Shown here in pieces: positions 1 to 6,769 of a stretch of DNA of 8,500 nucleotides. The DNA lies in contig JAGBZE010000212.1 of NCBI GenBank assembly GCA_017628435.1, positions 1 to 8,500 on the forward strand. The letters run 5' to 3'. The DNA is from Akkermansia sp. GTDB lineage: Bacteria; Verrucomicrobiota; Verrucomicrobiia; Verrucomicrobiales; Akkermansiaceae. Both the position numbers and the translations under genes were made by a program. How positions within the stretch are numbered: position 1 is the stretch's first letter; each line of letters begins with the position of its first letter. The notes beneath the pieces were generated by a model, which worked only from the letters and a program-made list of their open reading frames with translations, was not told where the DNA came from and did no database searches.

Positions 1-38
1 CCTGCCACTTTTGTTTTTGTCACCACACTAATATACTT

Positions 39-67
39 TTGACACCCCAGGCATTGCCCTGTAGAAT
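39..67 (+). promoter_or_regulatory. sigma70-type promoter of the lipoprotein hydrolase, predicted leaderless
   Basis: A perfect -35 hexamer TTGACA lies at 39-44 and TAGAAT (5 of 6 matches to the -10 consensus) at 62-67, separated by exactly 17 bp. Counting a six-base discriminator (68-73), the expected transcription start is the A at 74, which is the first base of the ATG start codon. No Shine-Dalgarno-like purine run precedes the ATG. The promoter is therefore predicted to make a leaderless mRNA, or one with a 6-nt leader if the second ATG at 80 is used. Bases 1-38 are AT-rich and hold nothing else I can assign. Confidence 0.75.
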
Positions 68-73
68 AGACGC

Positions 74-1786
74 ATGCGTATGCTTCGTGTTCTTCTCAGT
101 CTGGCATTAATGCTTGTGCTGGGGGCTTGTTCTGCTCCGCTCGTTCCGCCGGCTAGGCTGCCTGTGCCTTCCCGCCAGAACCAGGGCGATGTGGATTTGC
201 TTGGGCGCATGCGCACTGCATGGGTGCAGTTGCAGAACCCGGGCCTGAGCGATATGGAGCGTACCATCGCCCTGCGCGACTACAATGCCGCTCTGTGTGT
301 GCTGGTGCAGCGTCTGCGCCATGATGCGCACCAAGCCGGCAAGCTGCCCACCTATGAGGCATTTGAGATGAACCACCAGCTATCCCCGCACGTGAGAAAC
401 TTCATCGGGCTGCATGAGGATATCATTCCGGCATCGGAGGTGAAGCTGTCGGCATTGAAGGAGCGCTACACGCTGCCAGGCGTGGGTGTGCCGATGGTCG
501 GCGTGATTCCGCCGCACAAAACCCCGGGAGCGGCGGATGATATGTTCAGCATCTCCTCCCGTGGTATGGTGAGTGCGCTTACCGCTGTCATGACTTTCCC
601 GAAGGAGGGTAAGCCGCGCTTCATGGTTATTCCTCGTCAGCTGGAACAGTCCATCAAGGTGGGTAATCTGGAATATCCTCTGGCAGCAGACTGGAGCGCA
701 CTGCTCGAGGTGTACTGGGATCTGACGCGCGTGAAGGAGGAGCGTATCCTTGGCCTGCTTCAGCCGCAGGAATTGCGCAGCACCACGGGGTTGTCCTGCA
801 TCCAGGCCTATTCTCCCAACAAAATTCCCGTTATTCTCACTCATGGGCTCGCTTCTTCGGCTGATACCTTCGATAACCTTGTCAATCGCCTCTATGCAGA
901 CCCTGAAATCCGTAAAAATTACCAATTCTGGTACTTTAATTACCCCACAGGAGTCGCGTGGACGGTTTCTGCCCGTGCATACCGAGAGGCGCTCCGAAAT
1001 TTGCGCGCCACAGTGGATCCGAATCACACCAATCCGAACTGGGACAACATGGTGGTGGTCGGTCATTCCATGGGTGGCCTTATTACACACTACAGCCAGT
1101 GCCTGGAACCTTGGAATCTGCTCCGTGCATCAGATATTCCCCAGAAGGAGCTTGAGCCTTACTTGAAATCCAAGTATGTGGACAAGCCGTTTGAGGAAGC
1201 CTCCCTGGAACCTTTGCGTAAGGATTACTTCTTTCGCCCGGTTGAGGCCGGTATGGTGATTTACATGGCCACACCCCACCGTGGCGCTCCAATTGCAAAG
1301 TACCGTTTAGTCACCGCTTTAACCAAGTTAGTCACCTTGCCGCAAACCTTACTTAAAGAGGCTTATAATCTTGCGACTTTGCAGCAGGATATCTTCCTGC
1401 TGAATCCGCAGGATGCTTACCTCTGGTTTACCAGCGTGAATCAGCTTAAACCGGACAGCTATTCCATTACCGGTCTTCAGGGTCTGAAGGTGCGCAATGT
1501 ACCCACTCATTCTATTATCGGTGACTCCGGTAAGGGGAATACACCTAAGTCATCAGATGGCGTAGTGCCTTACTGGTCAAGCCATATCGCATGGGGTACA
1601 GAAACCATTGTACCCGCGGACCACTCGGTGCAGGACTGCATCGAGACCGCAAACGACATGAAGCGCATCCTTGGCGAGTATGCGGAGAAGCACCCCGCAG
1701 TTAAAGTATCAAGGCCGAGTAAGCGGCGCGTTCTTCCGGAGTATAAGGGGCTGCCGAACCATCTCGCTCCCTCCTTGAAGAAATAG
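74..1786 (+). CDS. lipoprotein alpha/beta hydrolase (lipase/esterase-like)
   Basis: A 570-residue protein with a lipoprotein signal: basic MRMLR, a hydrophobic stretch at about 6-16, and a lipobox ending L-G-A-C with Cys19 as the lipidation site, so it should be anchored in the envelope facing the periplasm or exterior. Residues 20-240 have no recognised domain. The alpha/beta-hydrolase core begins at about 250: ILTHG (254-258) supplies the oxyanion-hole turn, GHSMGG (330-335) is the nucleophile elbow with Ser332, and ATPHRGAP (399-406) is typical of lipase/PGAP1-like hydrolases. Asp495 (SSDGVVPY) and His517 (PADHS) are the best candidates to complete the triad. Residues 412-432 form a leucine-rich amphipathic stretch with a heptad LVT repeat, likely a lid. 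That stretch (about 1306-1352) uses TTA leucine codons four times in 16 codons, unlike most of the gene. The last 28 residues are encoded opposite the 3' end of the thioesterase gene. The start at 74 is preferred from the promoter position; the ATG at 80 is an alternative. The substrate (lipid, ester-linked glycan or other) cannot be told from sequence. Confidence 0.85.
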   Translation: MRMLRVLLSLALMLVLGACSAPLVPPARLPVPSRQNQGDVDLLGRMRTAWVQLQNPGLSDMERTIALRDYNAALCVLVQRLRHDAHQAGKLPTYEAFEMNHQLSPHVRNFIGLHEDIIPASEVKLSALKERYTLPGVGVPMVGVIPPHKTPGAADDMFSISSRGMVSALTAVMTFPKEGKPRFMVIPRQLEQSIKVGNLEYPLAADWSALLEVYWDLTRVKEERILGLLQPQELRSTTGLSCIQAYSPNKIPVILTHGLASSADTFDNLVNRLYADPEIRKNYQFWYFNYPTGVAWTVSARAYREALRNLRATVDPNHTNPNWDNMVVVGHSMGGLITHYSQCLEPWNLLRASDIPQKELEPYLKSKYVDKPFEEASLEPLRKDYFFRPVEAGMVIYMATPHRGAPIAKYRLVTALTKLVTLPQTLLKEAYNLATLQQDIFLLNPQDAYLWFTSVNQLKPDSYSITGLQGLKVRNVPTHSIIGDSGKGNTPKSSDGVVPYWSSHIAWGTETIVPADHSVQDCIETANDMKRILGEYAEKHPAVKVSRPSKRRVLPEYKGLPNHLAPSLKK

Positions 1787-2093
1787 TCTGAACCACAGCG
1801 CAAAGTCCTTTCGGTCCCACTATTTCAAATTTCCAGTGTGCTGAGCTGGAACCTATACGGGTGATGCAGCAGTGTACTGCTACCTCGTCAAAGAACCGCA
1901 GTGGTGCCAGGTAGTCTGCCTCGGCATGCACGCGGGGGTAGAGGTATCCATCGCGGGTGACTATACTCCCCAGAGAGGCTAGTGCATGTGTTTCGGCCTC
2001 CTCTGCCAGACGGAAGAAATTGGCAAAATAGACCACGCCTGCGGCGTCGGTCTCGTGAAAAGCGATACGGCGTTTGTAAGTGAAAGTGGGCAT
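1701..2093 (-). CDS. hotdog-fold acyl-CoA thioesterase (4HBT/YbgC/DHNA-CoA thioesterase type)
   Basis: A 130-residue protein, normal length for a single hotdog domain. The N-terminus carries the 4-hydroxybenzoyl-CoA thioesterase/YbgC signature: residues 10-28 read I-A-F-H-E-T-D-A-A-G-V-V-Y-F-A-N-F-F-R. Asp16 is at the position of the catalytic Asp in the family, and E31/E32 begin the central helix. The C-terminal part (PYTPEERAAYSAL, residues 116-128) matches the usual family ending of a short helix after a P-x-P-E-E-like turn. So the part overlapping the + strand hydrolase appears to be genuine protein rather than readthrough. Members hydrolyse small acyl-CoAs; a role in menaquinone synthesis (DHNA-CoA) is possible but the neighbours do not support it specifically. 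The start is 9 bp after the stop of the upstream membrane protein gene, which suggests co-transcription from 3263-3235. No SD precedes it. It has only one Met, so the start is not ambiguous. Confidence 0.85.
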   Translation of the reverse strand: MPTFTYKRRIAFHETDAAGVVYFANFFRLAEEAETHALASLGSIVTRDGYLYPRVHAEADYLAPLRFFDEVAVHCCITRIGSSSAHWKFEIVGPKGLCAVVQTISSRRERDGSAAPYTPEERAAYSALIL

Positions 2094-2102
2094 GGTTGTG
2101 AA

Positions 2103-3224
2103 TCAGCGGTAAAGAGCTCCCCAGTCGTTGCTGATGCGGCGGCGGGTCTCATCGGCCTCGGCATCCCAGCCTGCATCCTGTAGTTCGGAGACTACAATGC
2201 TCTCGTCTGCCTCATTGGTGCGGATGTAGAGCACGCAGATCTGTCGGCCATTCGTTACGGTCAGGAAGCGGGTGCGGTTTTCATGAATACTGTTGGTGGA
2301 CGCCAGTTTGATGGGGCGCTCATCGCGCAGCCAGGCGCGGTAACCCTCGGGCACCTTGTCCATACCCAGCCAGGCCTCTGCTTCCTCACGGGTCATGCCG
2401 GCCAGGGCTTCGTAATCGGAAATGTGCTTCATCACGCGGGCCGCGGCGTGTACGGCTGCGGTGGTGGCCAGCGGCTGTCCCTTGGCATTGATTCGGTGCT
2501 CGAACATACGGCTCATATCACGCTGCAGGGCCTCTTCTGCCGTGGGTTGCGGATAACACAGGAACCACAGTGCCAGAGCCACCATACCAGCTGCTGCGCA
2601 GGTATTTGCCAGACGGCTTTTCAGCAGCATGCGGCGCATGATGAGTCGCCAGCGCAGTGCCATGCGGGCATTGCCGGGTCTGAATTGAAATTGATGCTTC
2701 ACTGACCTCGCGTCTGCTGCAATTTCCTTCAGGGTGCGGGCATTTGCTGGATCCAGCGCTGTGGCGGAAACAAAGCCCACTTCCATTTGCTCCTGCAGCT
2801 CCTCCGGCGGGAACATGTAGCTGAGCAGCACTTTGCGGAAAACGAAGGTCACGCCCAGGAATGCCACATAGTGCGCAAGCCCGGTGGCCAGCATGCCGCC
2901 CTGGTAGCTGAATGTGGGGGAAACGTACTCCGGCCACTGAGCGGCCAGTACCGGGTAGGCCACCAGCGCCACCACCAGCACGGTGAACAACGCGCCGAAC
3001 CAGACCAGATTCCGCTTGGGACCACAACCAGCCACCAGTTCCATGAACAGGATGGGCAGCACCCAGATAACTGGCTTCAGCTTATACAGCGTAAATTCCG
3101 CCGTGTCCTCCAGAATCGGGTTCGGCGGCAGCAGGGTATCCGGGTAGGAAAAGGTATACAGCAAGGCCGCAGCCCCCACCAGGCAGAAAAGAAAACGGAA
3201 GAACAGGAAGAGTTTATCCAGCAT
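2103..3224 (-). CDS. integral membrane protein of unknown function
   Basis: A 373-residue protein that I do not recognise. Hydrophobic segments lie at about 5-26, 50-66, 73-95, 110-131 and 206-224, followed by a soluble C-terminal region of about 150 residues. A charged region at about 140-205 between segments four and five contains a run of basic residues (RWRLIMRRMLLKSR), likely cytoplasmic. The C-terminal region is rich in charged residues (YRAWLRDERP, RTNEADES) and could be a small sensory or binding domain, but shows no motif I can name. The frame is open up to a TTG at 3263, but that TTG is the first three bases of the -35 hexamer TTGACA and lies upstream of the -10 box TACAAT. I therefore place the start at the ATG at 3224, 10 bases after the -10 box, which also puts the first membrane segment right at the N-terminus. 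It is followed after 9 bp by the thioesterase gene. Confidence 0.75.
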   Translation of the reverse strand: MLDKLFLFFRFLFCLVGAAALLYTFSYPDTLLPPNPILEDTAEFTLYKLKPVIWVLPILFMELVAGCGPKRNLVWFGALFTVLVVALVAYPVLAAQWPEYVSPTFSYQGGMLATGLAHYVAFLGVTFVFRKVLLSYMFPPEELQEQMEVGFVSATALDPANARTLKEIAADARSVKHQFQFRPGNARMALRWRLIMRRMLLKSRLANTCAAAGMVALALWFLCYPQPTAEEALQRDMSRMFEHRINAKGQPLATTAAVHAAARVMKHISDYEALAGMTREEAEAWLGMDKVPEGYRAWLRDERPIKLASTNSIHENRTRFLTVTNGRQICVLYIRTNEADESIVVSELQDAGWDAEADETRRRISNDWGALYR

Positions 3225-3234
3225 CGGTATCGCT

Positions 3235-3263
3235 ATTGTAAGTCGCTGCCTTCCTGGTGTCAA
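3235..3263 (-). promoter_or_regulatory. sigma70-type promoter for the membrane protein and thioesterase pair
   Basis: Read on the - strand, TTGACA (3263-3258, 6 of 6) is followed by a 17-bp spacer and TACAAT (3240-3235, 5 of 6). A six-base discriminator predicts transcription from the A at 3228, leaving a leader of only about 4 nt before the ATG at 3224. The TGA stop codon of the upstream adenosylhomocysteinase-like gene (3262-3260) lies inside the -35 hexamer. This element decides the start of the membrane protein gene, because the alternative TTG start is the -35 box itself. Confidence 0.75.
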
Positions 3264-4357
3264 GCGTCTGCTCTGTTCGCGTTTTCCTCTGCGCGCAGCT
3301 GCTTCACATCATGGCCAATCAGGCCGCGTGTGCAGGCGATATGCAGCAGTCGCTCCTCCACATCCGGGGCAGGGGGCATGCAGCGGTGCGGCAGGTCGGG
3401 GGTGAGCAGCTCCAGCGCGCAGGCATTGTGCAGCGCCATGGTGGTCTCCATGAAACGCATGGAGGTAGGCTCATCCAGCAGAAAATTCAGCGGATGCTTG
3501 CGGTTCAGCACACGAGTCTCCGGAATATGGGGGCCGAACTCATCCTCCACACCCAGATTCGCCAGCAGCACCTCCGAGGCCGCAATGTCGGCCTGGTGCG
3601 GCACATGGCGCAGTGCTGCCATATGCCCGGTCACCGTCACCGTGCACCAGGAGTTCTGAATCGCCTTGCTGAGTGCCTCACCGTTGTTTGCATCCACGAA
3701 AGGTACCTGCGCGGGCAGGGCATCGCGCACATCGGCCACATCAGCCACTGTGGGCTTCATGCCGTGTTTCAGGGCATAGTGCAGCACGCCGCGGCCCACC
3801 TTGCCATAGCCGATGATGAGCAGCTCTTTCCCCGCCATCTCCGTGTACCCCAGCTGCTGCATGGCGCGGAAAAAGCCCTCCCCGGTGCCGAGCACGGTCT
3901 CAATGCGCTTGATGCGCCCGGAATCCGCCAGAATAACCGGGTAATGGGTGTGCTCAAAGCGGTGTGCCCCGGTGCGGGTCAGCTCTGCAAAGCCCAGGCG
4001 GGGGTGCAGTTCCCGGAATTGCCCGGAGCAATCCAGAATTATATCAAAATCATCCATGCCACGGGGTGCCTGGCGTATGCCGAAACCCTCCAGCAGTGGG
4101 AAAATTGCCTTATCGCAAGGCATGGCAGGCCGGGAAGGTACCCACAGCTCTGCCCCGGCGGCCAGCAGGGCCATATATTTACCCAGCGTATTGCGGTACA
4201 TGGGGGTGCCGTCCAGTATCCGCAGCCCGGCCAGCGGCTGCGTGCGGCTCCATTCCTCTGCCTGCCAGAGCAGCGTGGGCCACTCCTCAGGGCGGTAAAA
4301 TTGATTCAGATACTCACGAATGAGCTCAACCTTGGTCTTCATCTCGCTCTTCAGCAT
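3260..4357 (-). CDS. adenosylhomocysteinase-like NAD-binding protein with degenerate active site
   Basis: A 365-residue protein with the layout of S-adenosylhomocysteine hydrolase (SAHH) but shorter than the usual 430-470. PLAGLRI (41-47) and the following LAAGAELW (65-72) mirror the N-terminal SAHH domain. GTGEGFFRAM (157-166) mirrors the GTGES/CRES stretch, and AGKELLIIGYGKVGRG (175-190) is the Rossmann dinucleotide-binding strand and glycine loop. TVTVTGHMAAL (239-249), LLANLGVEDEF (264-274) and the end part PLNFLLDEPTSMRFMETTMALHNACALELL (positions 289-318, like GHPSFVMSNSF in SAHH) follow in order. The residues used for catalysis in true SAHH are not at their places: the HMT motif is replaced by TPMYRN (51-56), the EETTTG segment is absent, and NDSVTK..FDN reads ADSGRIKRIETV (144-155). 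Hydrolysis of SAH therefore looks unlikely; an NAD-dependent redox or regulatory role is an inference only. It starts 27 bp after the SGNH gene stop. Met6 (4342) is an alternative start. There is no clear SD. Confidence 0.7.
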   Translation of the reverse strand: MLKSEMKTKVELIREYLNQFYRPEEWPTLLWQAEEWSRTQPLAGLRILDGTPMYRNTLGKYMALLAAGAELWVPSRPAMPCDKAIFPLLEGFGIRQAPRGMDDFDIILDCSGQFRELHPRLGFAELTRTGAHRFEHTHYPVILADSGRIKRIETVLGTGEGFFRAMQQLGYTEMAGKELLIIGYGKVGRGVLHYALKHGMKPTVADVADVRDALPAQVPFVDANNGEALSKAIQNSWCTVTVTGHMAALRHVPHQADIAASEVLLANLGVEDEFGPHIPETRVLNRKHPLNFLLDEPTSMRFMETTMALHNACALELLTPDLPHRCMPPAPDVEERLLHIACTRGLIGHDVKQLRAEENANRADA

Positions 4358-4384
4358 ACTCCCGCCCGCGGGAAATGCAAGAAA

Positions 4385-5251
4385 TTATTTACTGCAGTTG
4401 CGCGCGTCTCTCGCCACGATATCTCTAAAGCGAAGTGTGCTGCTGCGTGCAGAATTCAGGTGGCGTTGATCTGTGAACTCTAGCTTGTTGCGCCAGTAAT
4501 CCGTATTGTAGTTCAGAACGGGTAAATTCAGGTGCTTTGCAAGTTTACAGGCTTTGTTGTAGGCCTCAAGCCCATCTCCTGGAGCCAGGGTAGGCAGGCA
4601 CGCGAAGCATATCTTGCCCTTGTTGACCTGCTGGATTTGCTCAATGCCGGAGATAATATCACGCCACTCCTTAAGCTCATTCTCCGTGGGTAACAGCGCG
4701 GCAGATATATCCTGCGGTTGCTGGATGGCCTCATCAGAAATATCAAAGCTCTGATCGCTTGATATCTGCGGCTTTGCAATGGCATATGCGATGCTTAACA
4801 ATAGATTGGAGGGCTTTGCTGCAATGGAAAAGTGTTTGCTGTTGCGGAAGGTTCTGAAACTCCACTTCGACGTCTCCTCAAGTACAGGCTCGTATATTCC
4901 GTTGAACAGGTTATTAATTTCAACGATGTATGTTGTACCCGGGGGGAAGTTGACAGCGCCTTTCATTACCTGCAGACCTGCCAGGAAAGAGCTGCTAGGA
5001 ACGCCGATAACGGCTGTTTTCTGACTGGCAAATAAACGCTCGGTCATGGAGGAGCCCATAATTACGGCATCACCAGTTAACTTGTGTACGTTCTGCAGAC
5101 GTATCATGGTGATATCCAGGAATATAGGGGAAACCATGCGAGCCTTCCGACTTTCCAGCTGATGGAAGGTAAGTCCCTGTACTGCGAAACAAGCGGCACA
5201 CACAGCCAGTGCGCAGATACAAAGCCATAAATTGCGGGATTTTCTGCTCAT
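4385..5251 (-). CDS. membrane-anchored SGNH/GDSL-like protein, partner of the O-acyltransferase
   Basis: A 288-residue protein with one N-terminal membrane segment (about 8-26) after a basic start (MSRKSR), so most of it should lie in the periplasm. Block I of the SGNH fold is visible as GDAVIMGSSMTERLF (60-74), with Ser68 in the nucleophile position (G-x-S). EINNLFNG (111-118) fits the Asn-bearing block. TDQRHLN (260-266) gives the C-terminal D-x-x-H pair, Asp261 and His264. This order and the tether are like DltD, AlgJ/AlgX and related SGNH proteins that work with MBOAT acyltransferases. It starts 18 bp after the MBOAT stop, which supports a two-gene operon. The likely role is transfer of an acyl group to, or removal from, an envelope polymer; the substrate is unknown. 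A hand count of 180 bases inside the gene (4681-4860) gives 48% GC, lower than sampled stretches of the next gene, so it may be of separate origin. No SD is seen before the ATG. Confidence 0.75.
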   Translation of the reverse strand: MSRKSRNLWLCICALAVCAACFAVQGLTFHQLESRKARMVSPIFLDITMIRLQNVHKLTGDAVIMGSSMTERLFASQKTAVIGVPSSSFLAGLQVMKGAVNFPPGTTYIVEINNLFNGIYEPVLEETSKWSFRTFRNSKHFSIAAKPSNLLLSIAYAIAKPQISSDQSFDISDEAIQQPQDISAALLPTENELKEWRDIISGIEQIQQVNKGKICFACLPTLAPGDGLEAYNKACKLAKHLNLPVLNYNTDYWRNKLEFTDQRHLNSARSSTLRFRDIVARDARNCSK

Positions 5252-5269
5252 GATTGTCGACTTTTTGGC

Positions 5270-6748
5270 TTAGAATTGGAAATACACGAATCCGCACTGC
5301 GGACCGGAGTTGGTCAGTATCATAAAGAGCATGAAGCCGTATATGCAGGCACCTCGAAAGGAAAGTGTGCCTCGGTGTACAGGCTGGTGTCGTTGCTTGT
5401 TCTCTCTCCACCATCCCCAGATGTGGTAGATGACGATGAAGGAAGCATAAAGACACACACTGTAGATGCTGGGATTCATGATGAATGCAGCCGGACTACA
5501 GCTGAAATGTGTGCACACCTGGTGGAAGAACAGGTACACGGTATCGATGTTAGGCATCAGGAATGTGGTCCACAAGGCGCAGACAATGATGAAGCAATAA
5601 GGAATAGAAATCCACTGCGGAATGCGTAGTCGCTTACCCCAACTTGTGTTGCCAATGAAACGTTCTATTGCCAGCACCAGGCCATGCATGCTGCCCCAGA
5701 GCGCAAATTTCCAGTCTGCTCCGTGCCAGAGGCCGCCCAGGAACATGACCAGGAAGAGGTTGATGTAGGTGCGTGCAGCCCCCTTTCTGTTCCCGCCCAG
5801 CGGAATATAGAGATAGTCTCTGAGCCATGCAGAAAGGGTCATGTTCCAGCGCTGCCAGAACTGGGTGAGACTGGTGCTGATGTAGGGGAAATTGAAGTTG
5901 ATGGGGAATCGGTACCCGAACAGTGCGGCCAGGCCGATGGCAATCATGGAATAACCGCCGAAATCTGCGAAAATCTGGATGCTGTATCCCAGCAGAATCA
6001 TGAGCAGGGTTGCGCCATCTGTCCTGGTGATGAATTCAGAGGAAGTGAGCACCTCGGTAACCGGGGAAAGATTATCTGCCACCACCATCTTGAAGAAATA
6101 GCCGGTGATGAGGTAGCGGAGAGCGCGTGCCCAGTCAATGTTGTTCCAAAGTTTGGCCTTTATCTGGGGCCAGAAGTAATGCGCCTTGATGATGGGACCA
6201 GCAATCAGCTGCGGGAACATGAGCAGGTACAAGCCCATGTCGCGCATGGTGGTGCTGTACAGTTTTACTTTGCTTTCTGTCTGGAGCATCTGGTCATAGG
6301 CATGAACCTTGCCTCGGCTCATATCCACCACCATGCTGATGCCGTGGAAGGTGTAGAAGGAGATGCCGATGGGCAGGGGAATGGAGCATACCCAATCCAC
6401 CCAGTTCTGCGGAATACCGGGAATGCTGCTGACAACGAGGCCTGCGTATTTGAACAGTCCCAGTAAGGCCAGGTTCAGGATAATAGCCATTTTTACCCAA
6501 AAATGAGCACCTGCTTCATCTCCGCGTATTTTCTTACTCAGAATGTGAACAGTTGCTGCTGCATTACCGCCGCAGGAAATGACGAGAAGTGCGAGTAGTC
6601 GCCAGTCTTCCCAAGCATAGAAGACAGCACTGGCTGTAATGAAGATGGTGGTCTGGATGCACTTTTGCGCAGCGCAACGGGGTATTGCATAGAAGCAGAG
6701 CAGAGTAATCAGCAGCAGAATAAGAAATTCCCAGGAGTTAAAAAGCAT
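5270..6748 (-). CDS. AlgI/DltB-type membrane-bound O-acyltransferase (MBOAT)
   Basis: A 492-residue polytopic membrane protein of the usual AlgI-family length. It has hydrophobic segments throughout and the family landmarks in order: NSWEFL near the N-terminus, LPIGISFYTFHGISMVVD (125-142), FPQLIAGPI (178-186), FADFGGYSMIAIG (260-272), FWQRWNMTLSAWLRDYLYIP (297-316) followed by LGGNRKG, and GGLWHGADW (338-346) with His342 as the essential MBOAT histidine. The C-terminus ends FVYFQF, like many bacterial AlgI relatives, so the gene is complete. Such proteins pass acyl groups from a cytoplasmic donor across the inner membrane to an acceptor or to an SGNH partner outside; the partner here is the next gene, 18 bp away. 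One deviation: most AlgI/DltB proteins have RWH where this one has RWN (Asn302), reminiscent of the Asn found in eukaryotic MBOATs. The start is the ATG at 6748; the predicted leader is a pyrimidine tract without SD. Confidence 0.9.
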   Translation of the reverse strand: MLFNSWEFLILLLITLLCFYAIPRCAAQKCIQTTIFITASAVFYAWEDWRLLALLVISCGGNAAATVHILSKKIRGDEAGAHFWVKMAIILNLALLGLFKYAGLVVSSIPGIPQNWVDWVCSIPLPIGISFYTFHGISMVVDMSRGKVHAYDQMLQTESKVKLYSTTMRDMGLYLLMFPQLIAGPIIKAHYFWPQIKAKLWNNIDWARALRYLITGYFFKMVVADNLSPVTEVLTSSEFITRTDGATLLMILLGYSIQIFADFGGYSMIAIGLAALFGYRFPINFNFPYISTSLTQFWQRWNMTLSAWLRDYLYIPLGGNRKGAARTYINLFLVMFLGGLWHGADWKFALWGSMHGLVLAIERFIGNTSWGKRLRIPQWISIPYCFIIVCALWTTFLMPNIDTVYLFFHQVCTHFSCSPAAFIMNPSIYSVCLYASFIVIYHIWGWWRENKQRHQPVHRGTLSFRGACIYGFMLFMILTNSGPQCGFVYFQF

Positions 6749-6769
6749 AAGGAAAAAAAGGTTGCGCGC

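Noticed and set aside
1..42. Open frame from the left edge to TGA at 40-42 as the tail of an upstream + strand gene
   Set aside because: Thirteen stop-free codons are expected often by chance, and the sequence is AT-rich with no recognisable protein.
380..1090. - strand open frame of 236 codons opposite the lipoprotein hydrolase
   Set aside because: It is antisense to the hydrolase core, including the GHSMGG region; no promoter or recognisable domain.
1682..1698. Hairpin just after the thioesterase stop (GCGGGG/CTCCGC on the - strand)
   Set aside because: Short stem with a wobble pair and no U tract; it lies inside the hydrolase coding region.
1831..1851. TTCCAG ... CTGGAA inverted repeat downstream of the hydrolase stop
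   Set aside because: A six-base stem with a 9-base loop and no T tract on the + strand; it is inside the thioesterase coding region and probably a chance match.
4363..4374. CCCGC-GG-GCGGG inverted repeat between the SGNH and SAHH-like genes as a terminator
   Set aside because: The loop would be only 2 bases and no T run follows on the - strand.
4353..4380. Possible promoter before the SAHH-like gene (TTGCAT, 16 bp, TATGCT on the - strand)
   Set aside because: Only 3 of 6 and 4 of 6 matches, and the spacer is a GC-rich palindrome. It has the same 10-base distance to the ATG at 4342 as the promoter at 3235-3263, so it is worth mapping but cannot be supported.
3257..4483. Long + strand open frame of 408 codons opposite the SAHH-like gene
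   Set aside because: The protein is rich in His, Gln and Arg with no recognisable domain, and it mirrors a clear - strand gene. It is a shadow of GC-rich third-codon positions.
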